Positions 16,890 to 26,107 of a stretch of DNA of 64,000 bases are shown one piece after another. Positions within the stretch are counted from its first letter, which is position 1, and every line of letters begins with the position of its first letter. This DNA comes from Verrucomicrobiota bacterium (GTDB taxonomy: Bacteria; Verrucomicrobiota; Verrucomicrobiia; Opitutales; Opitutaceae): NCBI GenBank assembly GCA_016721945.1, contig JADKHC010000008.1, positions 123,870-187,869 of the forward strand, read 5' to 3'. The position numbers and the translations under genes were made by a program. The notes under the pieces are model-generated. The model was not told the origin of the DNA. It was given only the letters and a program-made list of their open reading frames with translations, and made no database searches.

Positions 16890-18185
16890 CTAGAGATGGA
16901 AGCTTTGCACGAGGCTTTTCACGACGAGGTGCCAGCCGTCCACGAGGACGAAGAGGAGGAGTTTGAACGGGAGCGCGACCACGGTCGGTGGCATCATCAT
17001 CATGCCGAGAGCCATGAGCACGGAGGAGACGAGAAAGTCGATCACGAGGAACGGGAGAAAAAGCAAAAAGCCCATTTGAAACGCAGTCTGCAGTTCGCTG
17101 ATGACGAAGGCTGGGATGACGACCCGCATCGGGAGTTCAGCCACCGGAGTTGGACCGAAGCGACCGAGTTCGAGGAAAAACTCAAGGTCGCGCGTGCGCG
17201 TTTGATGCAACATAAAATCGCGGACTGGTACAGAGGCTTTGTCGAAGGCCTGTGCCGAGGTCATCTGGCCGCTCATGTAAGGTTGTAGCGCCTCGGCATT
17301 CACTTTCTCGAACACCGGGCCCATGATGAAAAATGTGAGGAAGAGCGAGAGGCCGACGATGATCTGATTCGACGGTGCACTCGGTACACCGAGCGCGGTG
17401 CGCACAAAACCGAGGACGATCACGATGCGGGTGAAGCTCGTCATCAAGATCACCATCGAGGGCGCGAGCGTGAGCAGCGTCATCACGATCACGAGTTGGA
17501 TCGCGACGCTGACATCGCCGGGCTTGCTGGTTCCTTCGAGGCCGATGTTCAACCGCATGGGTTGATTCTGCGTGGTGGCGGGCGCAGCCGCTGGTGTCGC
17601 CGTCGCTGGCGCTGGAGTCGGAGCGGTTTGCGCGGCGGCTTCAGGAAAAACGAAAAAGCAGAGCGTGAAAATTAGCGCTCCGAGCTGGAGAAGTTTTTTC
17701 ACTCCCCCTCCTCCCTCTTTTCCAGCATCAGCTGTTTTGGTTTCGAGCGGGGTGAGCATCTGTATCCGTCCGGGAGCTACGCCGAGCAGGAATTTTTTCC
17801 CATCATAGTCGGCCACGACCAGATACTGGCGGTTGCCGAGCGGGCGGGTTTCGTCGATTTGCAGTTTGCGGCCTCGGCCACCAGCGGGACCGGCTTTTCG
17901 TTTCTGCAACATTAACCAAGCGCCACCGGCAGCGAGCAAAAGCGCAACGACTAGAATGAGCGAACGACTGCCGTCGCTTTCGGGCGCGGTCGCAGGCCGG
18001 TCGGATGTGGCAGTATTTTTGGGATAAATAATAACGTCCTTGGGACGCGTTTCTCCGGCCGCAGGTTCCTCGGGGGAAGCTGCACTCATCGGCTGCGCCG
18101 TCGCCAAAACGACGCAGCCGATTACCACTAGCAGCCAGCGGGTGACGCTGGTAAAGGGACGGAGGAAAATCATGAAGCGATACAA
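16890..18185 (-). CDS. fliP: FliO and FliP in one reading frame (fusion or frameshift artefact)
   Basis: One 431-aa frame holds two export proteins. Residues 1-161 are FliO-like: signal peptide, one membrane helix, then the domain RPLGNRQYLVVADYDGKKFL. From the GTG at 17700-17702, the remaining 270 aa are a complete FliP with its own signal peptide (VKKLLQLGALIFTL), the TSFTRIVIVLGF motif and four membrane helices. A GGAGG-rich ribosome site lies just before that GTG inside the G-rich run. If one G were absent from the run, fliO would end at a TGA overlapping the GTG as GTGA. Separate, coupled fliO and fliP genes are therefore quite possible. Confidence 0.9.
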   Translation of the reverse strand: MYRFMIFLRPFTSVTRWLLVVIGCVVLATAQPMSAASPEEPAAGETRPKDVIIYPKNTATSDRPATAPESDGSRSLILVVALLLAAGGAWLMLQKRKAGPAGGRGRKLQIDETRPLGNRQYLVVADYDGKKFLLGVAPGRIQMLTPLETKTADAGKEGGGGVKKLLQLGALIFTLCFFVFPEAAAQTAPTPAPATATPAAAPATTQNQPMRLNIGLEGTSKPGDVSVAIQLVIVMTLLTLAPSMVILMTSFTRIVIVLGFVRTALGVPSAPSNQIIVGLSLFLTFFIMGPVFEKVNAEALQPYMSGQMTSAQAFDKASVPVRDFMLHQTRTRDLEFFLELGRFGPTPVAELPMRVVIPAFVISELQTAFQMGFLLFLPFLVIDFLVSSVLMALGMMMMPPTVVALPFKLLLFVLVDGWHLVVKSLVQSFHL

Positions 18186-18193
18186 ACGGGCAA

Positions 18194-18448
18194 TCAGTTG
18201 GACGGCTTGGTGCCGACGAGTTCGGTAATCTTAATACCAAAGCTGTCTTCCACCACGACGACTTCGCCGTAGGCGATGAGCTTGTCGTTGACGTAGAGGC
18301 CGACGGGGTCGCTGGCGTGTTGGCTCAGCTGGATGACTGCACCTGGGGCAAGCTCCAGCACTTCGCGCATGGGAAGCTGGCAGGAGCCGAGTTGGACGGT
18401 GACCTTGACCTTTACATCAAGTACGAGATCGAGAGTTTTATCTTCCAT
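18194..18448 (-). CDS. fliN: Flagellar motor switch protein FliN
   Basis: An 84-aa SpoA-domain protein of the C-ring. The sequence LDVKVKVTVQLGSCQLPM followed by the LAPGAVIQL segment is typical. I chose the ATG at 18446-18448, which overlaps the fliM stop by 11 bp; a longer reading starts inside fliM. It lacks the long N-terminal extension of enteric FliN. Confidence 0.92.
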   Translation of the reverse strand: MEDKTLDLVLDVKVKVTVQLGSCQLPMREVLELAPGAVIQLSQHASDPVGLYVNDKLIAYGEVVVVEDSFGIKITELVGTKPSN

Positions 18449-19481
18449 TGGGATTGGGCCGTGGTACGGCGAAATTGCTATCAACGGGCATTTTCTTGGT
18501 GAGCTTCACAGCGACCCGATCGCTATCCAACCCAACGGTACCGACAAATTTCGGCGTGCCGTTGAGGGAAACACGGGTTTCGTCGAGAATGCCCGCAGGC
18601 ATCTCGATAACATCGCCGACGCGTAGATTACAGACCTCGCGCAAAGTCAGCTCAAACGCATCCCATTCGGCACGTGTGGGGATAGTGATGTGTTCGTAAA
18701 TGGGTTTCCATTCAGCCTTTATGCTAGTCGTGCCAGGCGTGGCGTCTCTCTGGCGGCGCACCTGCATCGCGCGAACCATTGGTTCTATCGTATAGTATGG
18801 CACGCCAATCTGAATCTGTTCGGAGCAGTCGCCGAAATTCACCTCCAGCGTGAGTGCCAGGATGATGGCATCCTTGGGCGAAGTTTGGAGAAAACGTCCG
18901 TTGTTTTCATGGCCGATCAACTGCGGATGAAGCTCTTTTTCGTGCTTCCACTGGTGGCACCATTCTTCGAGGACGATCATAATGATGTCCTCAAGCAGGG
19001 CGATTTCGATCTCGGTCAGGTAGCGTTCCAACTTCACCGAATGGCCCCGGCCACCGAGCATGCGATCGACCAGAGTTAGTGCTAAGCGCGGGTTAATGTC
19101 GAGAATGCCAACGCCGAGCAGCGGCTCGGCTTTGAAAAGACAAAGGTGCGTGGGATTGGGCAGGCCGTCGGTGAACTTCGCGTAAGTGAGCGTGGTGAGC
19201 TTCGCCATCTTCAGGGCGAACTCCATGCGCAGAAACAGCGAGAGCCGGGCGGTGAGGTAGCGAATAAAATCCTCATGCAGCAGACGCAGGCGGCGCAACT
19301 CGACTTCGGTCAGGAAAACCGGGTTGCGGAAATCGTAGGTTTCGATCTTGGGCAGCTCGCCATCAACCCGTTTACCATCGGAAAGGAAAACCTGCTGCTT
19401 GACCGGGGCGGTTGCCTCGTTCAGCAGTTTGTCGATCTCGCTTTGGTCGAGAACGTCGCTCAGATTTACATCGTCTGCCAT
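18438..19481 (-). CDS. fliM: Flagellar motor switch protein FliM
   Basis: C-ring protein of 347 aa that binds phospho-CheY and sets rotation direction. The N-terminal CheY-binding motif SEIDKLL is at residues 14-20. A CheC-like middle domain includes a GGRGHSVKLERYLTEIE segment, and a C-terminal SpoA domain (residues about 265-335) follows. It overlaps fliN, consistent with coupled translation. Confidence 0.94.
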   Translation of the reverse strand: MADDVNLSDVLDQSEIDKLLNEATAPVKQQVFLSDGKRVDGELPKIETYDFRNPVFLTEVELRRLRLLHEDFIRYLTARLSLFLRMEFALKMAKLTTLTYAKFTDGLPNPTHLCLFKAEPLLGVGILDINPRLALTLVDRMLGGRGHSVKLERYLTEIEIALLEDIIMIVLEEWCHQWKHEKELHPQLIGHENNGRFLQTSPKDAIILALTLEVNFGDCSEQIQIGVPYYTIEPMVRAMQVRRQRDATPGTTSIKAEWKPIYEHITIPTRAEWDAFELTLREVCNLRVGDVIEMPAGILDETRVSLNGTPKFVGTVGLDSDRVAVKLTKKMPVDSNFAVPRPNPNGR

Positions 19482-19505
19482 AATTAGGTTTTAATTGTAG
19501 TTCGG

Positions 19506-20168
19506 TTACTGCACTACAAAGTCGGAGAAATAAACCTGATCGACGATTTTTTTGCCGAAGGCCTGGTTATAGGTGCCGATCAGTTTTTCGCGGATGAGAT
19601 TTTTGGCCCCGGCTTCCTCAAGGTCGGCCAGCGAGAGGGAGGAGAGCACGTTGATCGTGATATCCACCATTTTTGGCTTGTTGGCCTCGAAGGCGGCACG
19701 TAGCGATTTATCGGTGCCGGTGACGAGAAATGCGGTCTTGAGATAGCGCGTGCCCATCGTGCCGGCGAGATTCACCACGACGTTTTCAAATTCATAGGTG
19801 GCACCGTTTGCGGCGGCTTCGCCCTTTTTGCCATGACCGCCTTTTTCTTCCTTGCCGCCCTTGGCTTCAGGTTCGGCAGCGTGTGGCTCAGCGGCTCCGT
19901 GTTCGGCAGGCGCTGCATGCGGATCAATGGGGGCAGCGATCTGCTTTTTGAGCTGGGGCATGAGCACAAACTGGCCAATCGCCCAGCTAAGGACAGGGGC
20001 GATCACGATGGCGGCGATCAGTGGGATGAACGCTGCAATGCCACCGCCCGCCGGTTTAGCGGCGGTCTCGGGTGCGGCATTTTTTTCCTTGTCGGCTCCC
20101 GCAGCTCCTGCAGCGGGTGGATGTGCGGCGTCCGCGCCTTTGGCGGGCTCTGTTGGTTTTGCGGCCAT
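19506..20168 (-). CDS. fliL: Flagellar basal body protein FliL
   Basis: A 220-aa single-pass membrane protein associated with the stator and basal body. An Ala/Pro/Lys-rich cytoplasmic N-terminus (residues 1-42) is followed by a membrane helix (about 43-68), a His/Glu/Lys-rich low-complexity linker, and the periplasmic FliL domain (YEFENVVVNLAGTMGTRYLK to the C-terminus). The low-complexity parts are longer than in enteric FliL. Confidence 0.88.
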   Translation of the reverse strand: MAAKPTEPAKGADAAHPPAAGAAGADKEKNAAPETAAKPAGGGIAAFIPLIAAIVIAPVLSWAIGQFVLMPQLKKQIAAPIDPHAAPAEHGAAEPHAAEPEAKGGKEEKGGHGKKGEAAANGATYEFENVVVNLAGTMGTRYLKTAFLVTGTDKSLRAAFEANKPKMVDITINVLSSLSLADLEEAGAKNLIREKLIGTYNQAFGKKIVDQVYFSDFVVQ

Positions 20169-20205
20169 GACGGAGTCTGTAGTTTAGGAGTCGCGACCGG
20201 TTATT

Positions 20206-21085
20206 TCAGCGCTTCAGATTCACGATATCTTCGAGCACGGAGTCGGAGACTGTGATCAGGCGTGAGCTGGCCTGGAAACTGCGCTGGGTGGTGATCATGT
20301 TGGCGAACTCGTCGGTGAGATCGACGTTCGCGAGTTCGAGCGTGCCTGCCTGAATGGAGCCGAGGCCGTTGCCGCCAGGTGCGTTAGCAGCGGGAGTGGG
20401 TGTAGCAGGTCCGATGATACCAGCGGCACTGAAGCCAGTGAAAAGATTATCGCCCTGCTTCATCAAAGCACTGGGATCACTGTAATTCTGGAGTAGTATC
20501 TGGTTGGTGGTTACGGAAGTGCCGTCGGAATAAAACTCCGTCAAATTTCCAGAGGGGCTGATGCTGAAGGAGGTGAGCTCGGTACCGACTGGAGGCGTGC
20601 CGAGCCTGACGCTGCCGTAGGCTGCGGGCGCGACGGGAGTGGCACCACCCGTGCCACCGGTTGGCGCCTTGAACACGATAGCCCTGATAGGTCACGAGGT
20701 AGCCGTTATCGTCCATACGGAAATTACCAGCACGTGTAGCGAATTGCTGGCTGTCGGCAGGATTTTGAACAAGGAAGAAGCCGTTGCCCGAGACACCGAG
20801 GTCTGTATTGAGACCCGTGGTCGAAAGCGCGCCCTGAGTAAATTTCGTGCTGATCTGCGAAATCTGCACACCTGTGCCAACCTGTTGTGAGGACTGATTG
20901 GAAGAAGAAGCGGCCGATGGTGCGGAGGAGCGCATCGTGTTACTAAAGCTATCCGCGAAGCTGACGCCGGAGCCTTTGTAGCCGACGGTGTTAACGTTTG
21001 CGATGTTGTTACCGATGACTTCGAGGCCTTTGGTGAAGGCGCGCATGGCGCTGACGCCTGAGGTGAGTGTGCCGATGAGTGACAT
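20206..21085 (-). pseudogene. flgE: Flagellar hook protein FlgE, interrupted by one frameshift
   Basis: The N-terminal part (from 21085) has the axial-protein motif NNIANVNTVGYKGSGVSF and runs to GYLVTYQGYRVQGAN. The C-terminal part, in another frame (to 20206), carries the matching end NVDLTDEFANMITTQRSFQ. The switch falls near 20655-20662, where removing one base of the CCGG run restores RVQGAN followed by a glycine-rich stretch. Corrected length is about 292 aa, a short FlgE or closely related hook/rod protein. The neighbours are the hook cap gene flgD and fliL. Both parts are otherwise well conserved, so a sequence error is likelier than a dead gene. Confidence 0.82.
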
Positions 21086-21141
21086 GGGAGAGAGATTTTA
21101 AATGTGGAGGTTGCCGAGCGGGGTTCTTTCGTCCGTGAAAT

Positions 21142-21576
21142 TCAAGATGTTGGCGCTGTTTGTGCCTGTGCTGTGGTTACTGGTACGGCTTTGACCTTGC
21201 TGATCGTCGTGTAGGCATATTGTTCTCCGTTTATGGTAACGTAGACGGCACCGGAGCTTAGCTGGGCGCCTTCGACCGTGCCGTTTACGGTACGACCACT
21301 GGAATCCAATGCGGTGACGTTTCTGCCGATCATATTGCTAGCACCATCAAGCTGCGAGTTGGTCAAAAGTGAATTCATGGACTGCAAGGACGAGAATTGC
21401 GCCAACTGGGCGATCTGGTCGGTGTCCGAGATGGGGTTCATGGGATCCTGGTTCGACATCTGCGTAGTGAGCAGCTTGAGAAAGTCGCTCTGACCAAGAG
21501 TCTTTTGCGCAACCCGCGCGGTAGGGTTATCCGTGTAGGTCTGATTGGCTGAGGAGGTGGCGGCGACGGAGGGCAT
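21142..21576 (-). CDS. flgD: Flagellar hook cap protein FlgD
   Basis: A 144-aa hook assembly scaffold. The typical N-terminus LGQSDFLKLLTTQMSNQDP and the QIAQLAQFSSLQSMNSL segment are present. It is short, ending soon after the small beta domain (VNGTVEGAQLSSGAVYVTI). I chose the ATG at 21574-21576, 10 bp after fliK; the longer reading overlaps fliK. Confidence 0.9.
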   Translation of the reverse strand: MPSVAATSSANQTYTDNPTARVAQKTLGQSDFLKLLTTQMSNQDPMNPISDTDQIAQLAQFSSLQSMNSLLTNSQLDGASNMIGRNVTALDSSGRTVNGTVEGAQLSSGAVYVTINGEQYAYTTISKVKAVPVTTAQAQTAPTS

Positions 21577-21586
21577 GGGAGAAGAT

Positions 21587-23518
21587 TCAGGCGAAAGTCT
21601 GGAGATGGCGGGAGGTTTCGGAACGTGTTGCGGGCAACGGAGCGACGGTTGTAGTGGCTCCGGTACTACGGCCGGTATTGCCAAAGGAAGGCGCGCCGCC
21701 GGATTGTGCAGACTGATCGTAGGAACGCTGGCGGCCGGAACCATCACCGAGGGACGAAAACTCCTGCTGTTTGGCGTTCGGAGAATTAAAGACGGGGTCG
21801 GCCACACGGTAGGAGCGCTGTTCTGACGCAGCGGCCTGCGCCTGCCATTCGGTTGAGATCACATCACGAAGCTGGCTGGAGTCGGTGCGGAAAGTCGTGT
21901 GTACGGTGCCATCGCGATATTCGACGCGCACGGAGAGGCGCTCCGAATCATTAAAATCAAAACGAACTTCGACGGAGTTGCGGTCGATGACAGAAATGCG
22001 ATCAGCGATGGCGCGAATTTCTTCAACCAGGCGTGGAGCCTGAACCTCAATCGGAGCGGTCGTAGCGGCCAACGGAGCTGTCGTGCCAATTTGGATACCG
22101 CCCGGCATAGCGAAGGCCTGAGTCGTGGTGAACTCAGCGGAGGCGGTCTTGTTGGAGACAGAATACGGCATGGATATCTCCCGGTTTGCACCACGCGTGC
22201 CAACATTGCTGGCTGTGGTGTTTACCTTCTTACCGTCAACAATTACTGTCTTTTTTTCTTTGCCGCCAATTGAGGGGTTCACCCCAGACTCGATTTCACC
22301 ACGAGGATTTCCCCTGGGGGCGGCAAATTTTTCCCGGGCATCAGAAGTGATGCGGATATCCGCTGCTGGCGCAGCATTTTCGACCGGGGTTCCCGCAAGC
22401 GCGGTAAGCGTTATCGCAGGTGCCACGCCAAGCTCAGGGGCCTTTGCAAGCACGGGGGCTGCCGCAGCTCCGGAGCCGATTATTGGCGCCGAATTCACCT
22501 CTGTGGGTAGAGGAAGGTTCTTGTCAGCACCGATAGCAAAGGCTGCGTTCGATTTCGCATCGACCTTGGCGGGCATGGGCTGAGCGAAGGCTGTCGACGA
22601 AACTATCCCCGACGCTACGGCACTGGGTTGACCAACGACTCCTTGGACTGGAGCTGACGGCGCGGCGGTTTCGCCAGTCGCTCTTTCGGGTTTCTCGATA
22701 GCGTTCTTGGGCGGAGCGAAATCTTTCGGCGCAGTAATATTTTTAGCATCCACCGCAAACGCTGCAGTCGATTTCGCATCGAGCTGGGCAGACATGGGCT
22801 GGGCGACAGTTGTTGATGAAACTTTCGCCGACGCTACGGGCGAGGGTTGACTGACGATTCCCTGTGCCGGAACTGCTGGCGCGGCAGTTTCGCAAGTCGT
22901 TCTTTTTGGCTCCTCGATAGCGTTCCGCCCCTGGGGGAATCCTTTTGAATCAGGGATTAAACGAGTGACCTGCGTAGCGTTATCGCGCTCGTTAGGCGTG
23001 CCACTCTTTTCGCCAGTTGAGGTGGATTTCAAAATGGCTGGTTGTGCCGTTGGCTGCGGCATCCACTGTCCAGCAATCAACTGATACGTGAGTGCAACCT
23101 CGGTGGCAGGCTGATCGTCAGCTCTGGCTGCTTCCTGCTCTTCGTCTGAGTCAACCATCTCGCCTGCGTCGCTCGTTTCTGAAGGAGTGCGGCTGCACAA
23201 AATTCCCGCATCCGCCAAGTCCACTTTCCCATTTATAGGTTGAAGGGAAGGCCCCGGCTGGAGGCCAGAAGCCATGTAGGCGATACCTGAATACATACCT
23301 GGGAGACCCGCACTCACCTGGAGCGTTGGGATGGATGCTACGGGAGCATGGCCCACCATGGTTGGTGCCGCCTCACCCGCTTGAGAGAAAACGCTGGCGA
23401 AGGAGGCATCGCACGGCGTGGTTACAGTGTTCTGCGCAGAGGCCGCACCAAGGCAGGCGAAGGGATCGCTAGGGATTGCAGCAGGTTCGGTCGAAGGTAA
23501 TTGGGAAGGGAGCGTCAT
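21587..23518 (-). CDS. fliK: Flagellar hook-length control protein FliK
   Basis: A 643-aa secreted ruler that sets hook length and switches export specificity. The long Ala/Pro/Thr-rich central region is low complexity, and the C-terminal domain (residues about 490-560, VRFDFNDSERLSVRVEYRDG) resembles the Flg_hook switch domain. The ruler region contains a tandem duplication of 73 codons. It sits directly before flgD, as in many flagellar operons. Confidence 0.82.
   Translation of the reverse strand: MTLPSQLPSTEPAAIPSDPFACLGAASAQNTVTTPCDASFASVFSQAGEAAPTMVGHAPVASIPTLQVSAGLPGMYSGIAYMASGLQPGPSLQPINGKVDLADAGILCSRTPSETSDAGEMVDSDEEQEAARADDQPATEVALTYQLIAGQWMPQPTAQPAILKSTSTGEKSGTPNERDNATQVTRLIPDSKGFPQGRNAIEEPKRTTCETAAPAVPAQGIVSQPSPVASAKVSSTTVAQPMSAQLDAKSTAAFAVDAKNITAPKDFAPPKNAIEKPERATGETAAPSAPVQGVVGQPSAVASGIVSSTAFAQPMPAKVDAKSNAAFAIGADKNLPLPTEVNSAPIIGSGAAAAPVLAKAPELGVAPAITLTALAGTPVENAAPAADIRITSDAREKFAAPRGNPRGEIESGVNPSIGGKEKKTVIVDGKKVNTTASNVGTRGANREISMPYSVSNKTASAEFTTTQAFAMPGGIQIGTTAPLAATTAPIEVQAPRLVEEIRAIADRISVIDRNSVEVRFDFNDSERLSVRVEYRDGTVHTTFRTDSSQLRDVISTEWQAQAAASEQRSYRVADPVFNSPNAKQQEFSSLGDGSGRQRSYDQSAQSGGAPSFGNTGRSTGATTTVAPLPATRSETSRHLQTFA
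22520..22925 (-). repeat. Tandem 219-bp duplication within fliK
   Basis: Two direct copies (about 22520-22706 and 22739-22925) with a 219-bp period, which is 73 codons. At protein level both contain the pattern AIE.P.R...ETAAP..P.QG with VDAKS or LDAKS and AAFA later. The copies have diverged, so the duplication is not recent. Such changes would lengthen the ruler and so the hook. Confidence 0.8.
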
Positions 23519-23617
23519 TGGACTAAACCCTTCCTTGGGCGAGCTACCCGCGCCTTCCTTGGCACGAGGTTGGAGGATGAATACGACGTGCGCGCAGCGC
23601 GTCGCTGGGGGGAAAGA

Positions 23618-24232
23618 TCAGGGCGCGGAACTTTGTCCGGACTTAAGCAGGCGGAGTTTTTCGGAAAGCGTGGCCACACGTCGGGCGACCGCGGGGTCGG
23701 CGGCACCCTGCTTGCTCATCTCTTCGAAGAGCGGGCTGACGGTGTCGGTCTTCATCAGCGAAAGGATTTTCACCACCATGGTGTCATCCATTTCCTTGAA
23801 GATGGTTAGCGTGGCCTTGGGCGTGAGGCTGCTGTACGTGGCCACGAGCGATTTCAGGTTTTTAACCTCATCAGACTGGATCGTGGTGATGCGGTTGGAA
23901 ATTTCGGCGCGCATAGACTCGAGCTGCTGGCGCTGTTTGGTGAGTTCCTGTCGTTCGGCATTCAGACGTTCCTCGCGCTGGGCAAGTTCTTCCTCGCGCT
24001 TTTTCACCACGGCTTTCTGGTCTTTCAACTCGCTGGCCAGGTTTTCGATCTCAAGGGTCCAGAATCCCCACGGCGCTTCGGGCTGGCTGGCGTCGACGAC
24101 TTTGGCCTGAGCGGCCTTGGCAGCGGCGACGAGCGGCACGGCAGCCTTCCAAAACATGCTCAGGCCGGTGCCAACACCGAGCAGGAGCGCGATGGCGAGA
24201 GCAACGATCGGGTTGGTGGCGAGTTTTATCAT
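23618..24232 (-). CDS. MotE/FlbB-like flagellar chaperone
   Basis: A 204-aa protein with an N-terminal membrane helix (residues 8-28), a long charged coiled coil (about 60-120, rich in EEELAQREERLN) and a C-terminal MgtE_N-like helical domain (LVATYSSLTPKATLTIFKEM to the end). This layout matches MotE-type proteins that guide MotC or stator components. It overlaps fliJ by 4 bp. Assignment is by architecture, since the sequence itself is poorly conserved. Confidence 0.7.
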   Translation of the reverse strand: MIKLATNPIVALAIALLLGVGTGLSMFWKAAVPLVAAAKAAQAKVVDASQPEAPWGFWTLEIENLASELKDQKAVVKKREEELAQREERLNAERQELTKQRQQLESMRAEISNRITTIQSDEVKNLKSLVATYSSLTPKATLTIFKEMDDTMVVKILSLMKTDTVSPLFEEMSKQGAADPAVARRVATLSEKLRLLKSGQSSAP

Positions 24233-24684
24233 ATGCCTTGAGTGGCGGCGCGGGCTGCGAGCGCACTAGTACGGTCATCGAGGGCCGCCTGGTCCTCGCG
24301 TTCCACCTCGCGCCGATGGGCGGTGCGAGCTTTTTGCTCCAAACTTTCAACTACGCGCAGATCACGGCGGGAACCGAGCCAGGCCTGACGGGCTGCTTCC
24401 ATGGCGACACGGGCTTTTTCGACATCGGCCGCAGCTTTAGTGGTGGCGGTCGTTTCGTTTTTATAAGCCTCCATAAACGAGGCTTGATCGCCGGCGCGGA
24501 AAGTTTGAGCGCGGCCAGAACGAAGGATGTCCTCCAGTGCAGCGAGCCGGGCTTTCATCATTTGCAAATATTCACCGGCCGTCACGTAAGCATGAACTGC
24601 GATGGAAAACTGCTCACGCCCCTTGAGCTCACGAATGGAGCGCACGGTCTCGACAGTTTGCAGGGAGAAACGGAATTTTTTCAT
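24229..24684 (-). CDS. fliJ: Flagellar export chaperone FliJ
   Basis: A 151-aa, almost wholly helical coiled-coil protein starting KKFRFSLQTVETVR, the usual FliJ opening. It forms the central stalk of the FliI ATPase ring. It overlaps fliI by 4 bp upstream and motE by 4 bp downstream, so the three are translationally coupled. Confidence 0.85.
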   Translation of the reverse strand: MKKFRFSLQTVETVRSIRELKGREQFSIAVHAYVTAGEYLQMMKARLAALEDILRSGRAQTFRAGDQASFMEAYKNETTATTKAAADVEKARVAMEAARQAWLGSRRDLRVVESLEQKARTAHRREVEREDQAALDDRTSALAARAATQGI

Positions 24685-26001
24685 GACACGATTTTTTTCA
24701 ACAGGCCGAAACTAGTCTCACGCGGCACGTGCTCATGCACACCCTGACGGAGAAAGCCTTTCAGCGGTTCATGGAGGGACACGGCGCGATCGAGCGAGGC
24801 GTTTGTGCCTTTCTGGTAGGCGCCGATGGTGACGAGATCTTCGTTACGACGGAAAATCGCAAGGTGCTCGCGGGCGCGGGCCACTGTATCGATTTCTTCA
24901 GGAGTACAGACATCGCGATTGAGACGGCTGATGCTCTCAAGCACGTCGATCGCTGGATAATGGTTAGCGTGAGCGAGTGCGCGGGACAAAACGATGTGTC
25001 CGTCGAGGATACCGCGCACGGCGTCGGCCACGGGTTCGTTCATATCGTCACCTTCGACGAGCACGGTGTAGAGCGCAGTGATGGAGCCATTTTCGCCGGC
25101 ACCGGAGCGTTCCAGCAAACGGGGCAGCATGGCGAAAACTGAGGGCGTGTAACCGCGCGTGGCGGGTGGTTCGCCAACGGCGAGGCCGATCTCGCGTTGC
25201 GCCATCGCAAAACGCGTAACCGAGTCCATCAGGAGCAAAACGTTTTTCCCTTCGTCGCGATAAGCCTCGGCGATGGAGGTCGCAGTGAAGGCGGCACGCA
25301 AGCGAAGTGGCGCCGGAGTGTCGCTGGTCGCCACGACGACGACGGAGCGAGCGAGACCTTCGGGGCCCAGATCTTTTTCAATAAATTCGCGCACCTCACG
25401 ACCACGTTCGCCCACCAGACCGATCACAACGACATCGGCTTCGGCACCGCGGGCGATCATGCCCATGAGCGTGGACTTACCAACACCGGAACCAGCGAAT
25501 AGGCCCAGACGTTGGCCGCGTCCAAACGGAATGAAAGAATCGATGGCACGCACGCCCGTGGCGAAAGCGTCATGAATGCGCTGGCGGCGCATCGGATGCG
25601 GCGGCCGGGCCGAACCTTTTTCGGCGCGCGCCGTTGGCAGCAGGCCGAGTCCATCGTAGGGCTTGCCCATGGCATCGAGCACGCGGCCGAGCAAGCGCGG
25701 TCCGATCAGCGGTAATGGCGGGCGATCAGCAGCGGCGACTTCGCAACCAGCGTGGAGACCGGCGGTCTCGCCCAGCGGCATGAGCAGAACGTGTTCGCCG
25801 CGGGAAACCCACAACCTCGGCGTTGACAGAAAAATTATCGCGCTCGGAGCTGAGGCGGCAAAGTTCGCCCAATCCTACATTGGGCCCTTCAGACTCGATG
25901 ATCAAACCGGTGACACCCGTAACGTGTCCAAGGCGTCGCACCGCAGGCAGGCTTCGCACCTGAGAGCGGAGGGCTTCGATCATGGGGACGACATTGGTCA
26001 T
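24681..26001 (-). pseudogene. fliI: Flagellar export ATPase FliI, interrupted by one frameshift
   Basis: The N-terminal beta barrel starts at 26001 (MTNVVPMIEALRSQV) and is in frame down to AEVVGF. The ATPase core continues in another frame from RGEHVLLMPLGETAGL onward to 24681. It has Walker A GSGVGKST, the catalytic GERGREVREF motif and Walker B VLLLMDSVTRFA. The break is at a CCC run (GGG on the plus strand at 25802-25804); removing one base gives the expected GFRGEHV join. All motifs are intact, so the gene is probably functional in the organism. Confidence 0.88.
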
Positions 26002-26014
26002 GGTGAATAGTTCG

Positions 26015-26096
26015 TTTCTTTATTCTTTCTCTTTATCATTCATCCTTCTTCCCTGACGGAAGAGAAAGAGAACGATAAAGAGGAACGAGAAAGAGC
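26015..26096. repeat. Imperfect palindrome between fliH and fliI
   Basis: Purine-rich and pyrimidine-rich arms (left CTCTTTATCATTC, right GAACGATAAAGAG) pair around a CTTCCCTGACGGAAG centre. It fills the fliH-fliI gap inside the operon. Confidence 0.65.
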
Positions 26097-26107
26097 ATGG
26101 GAAATAG

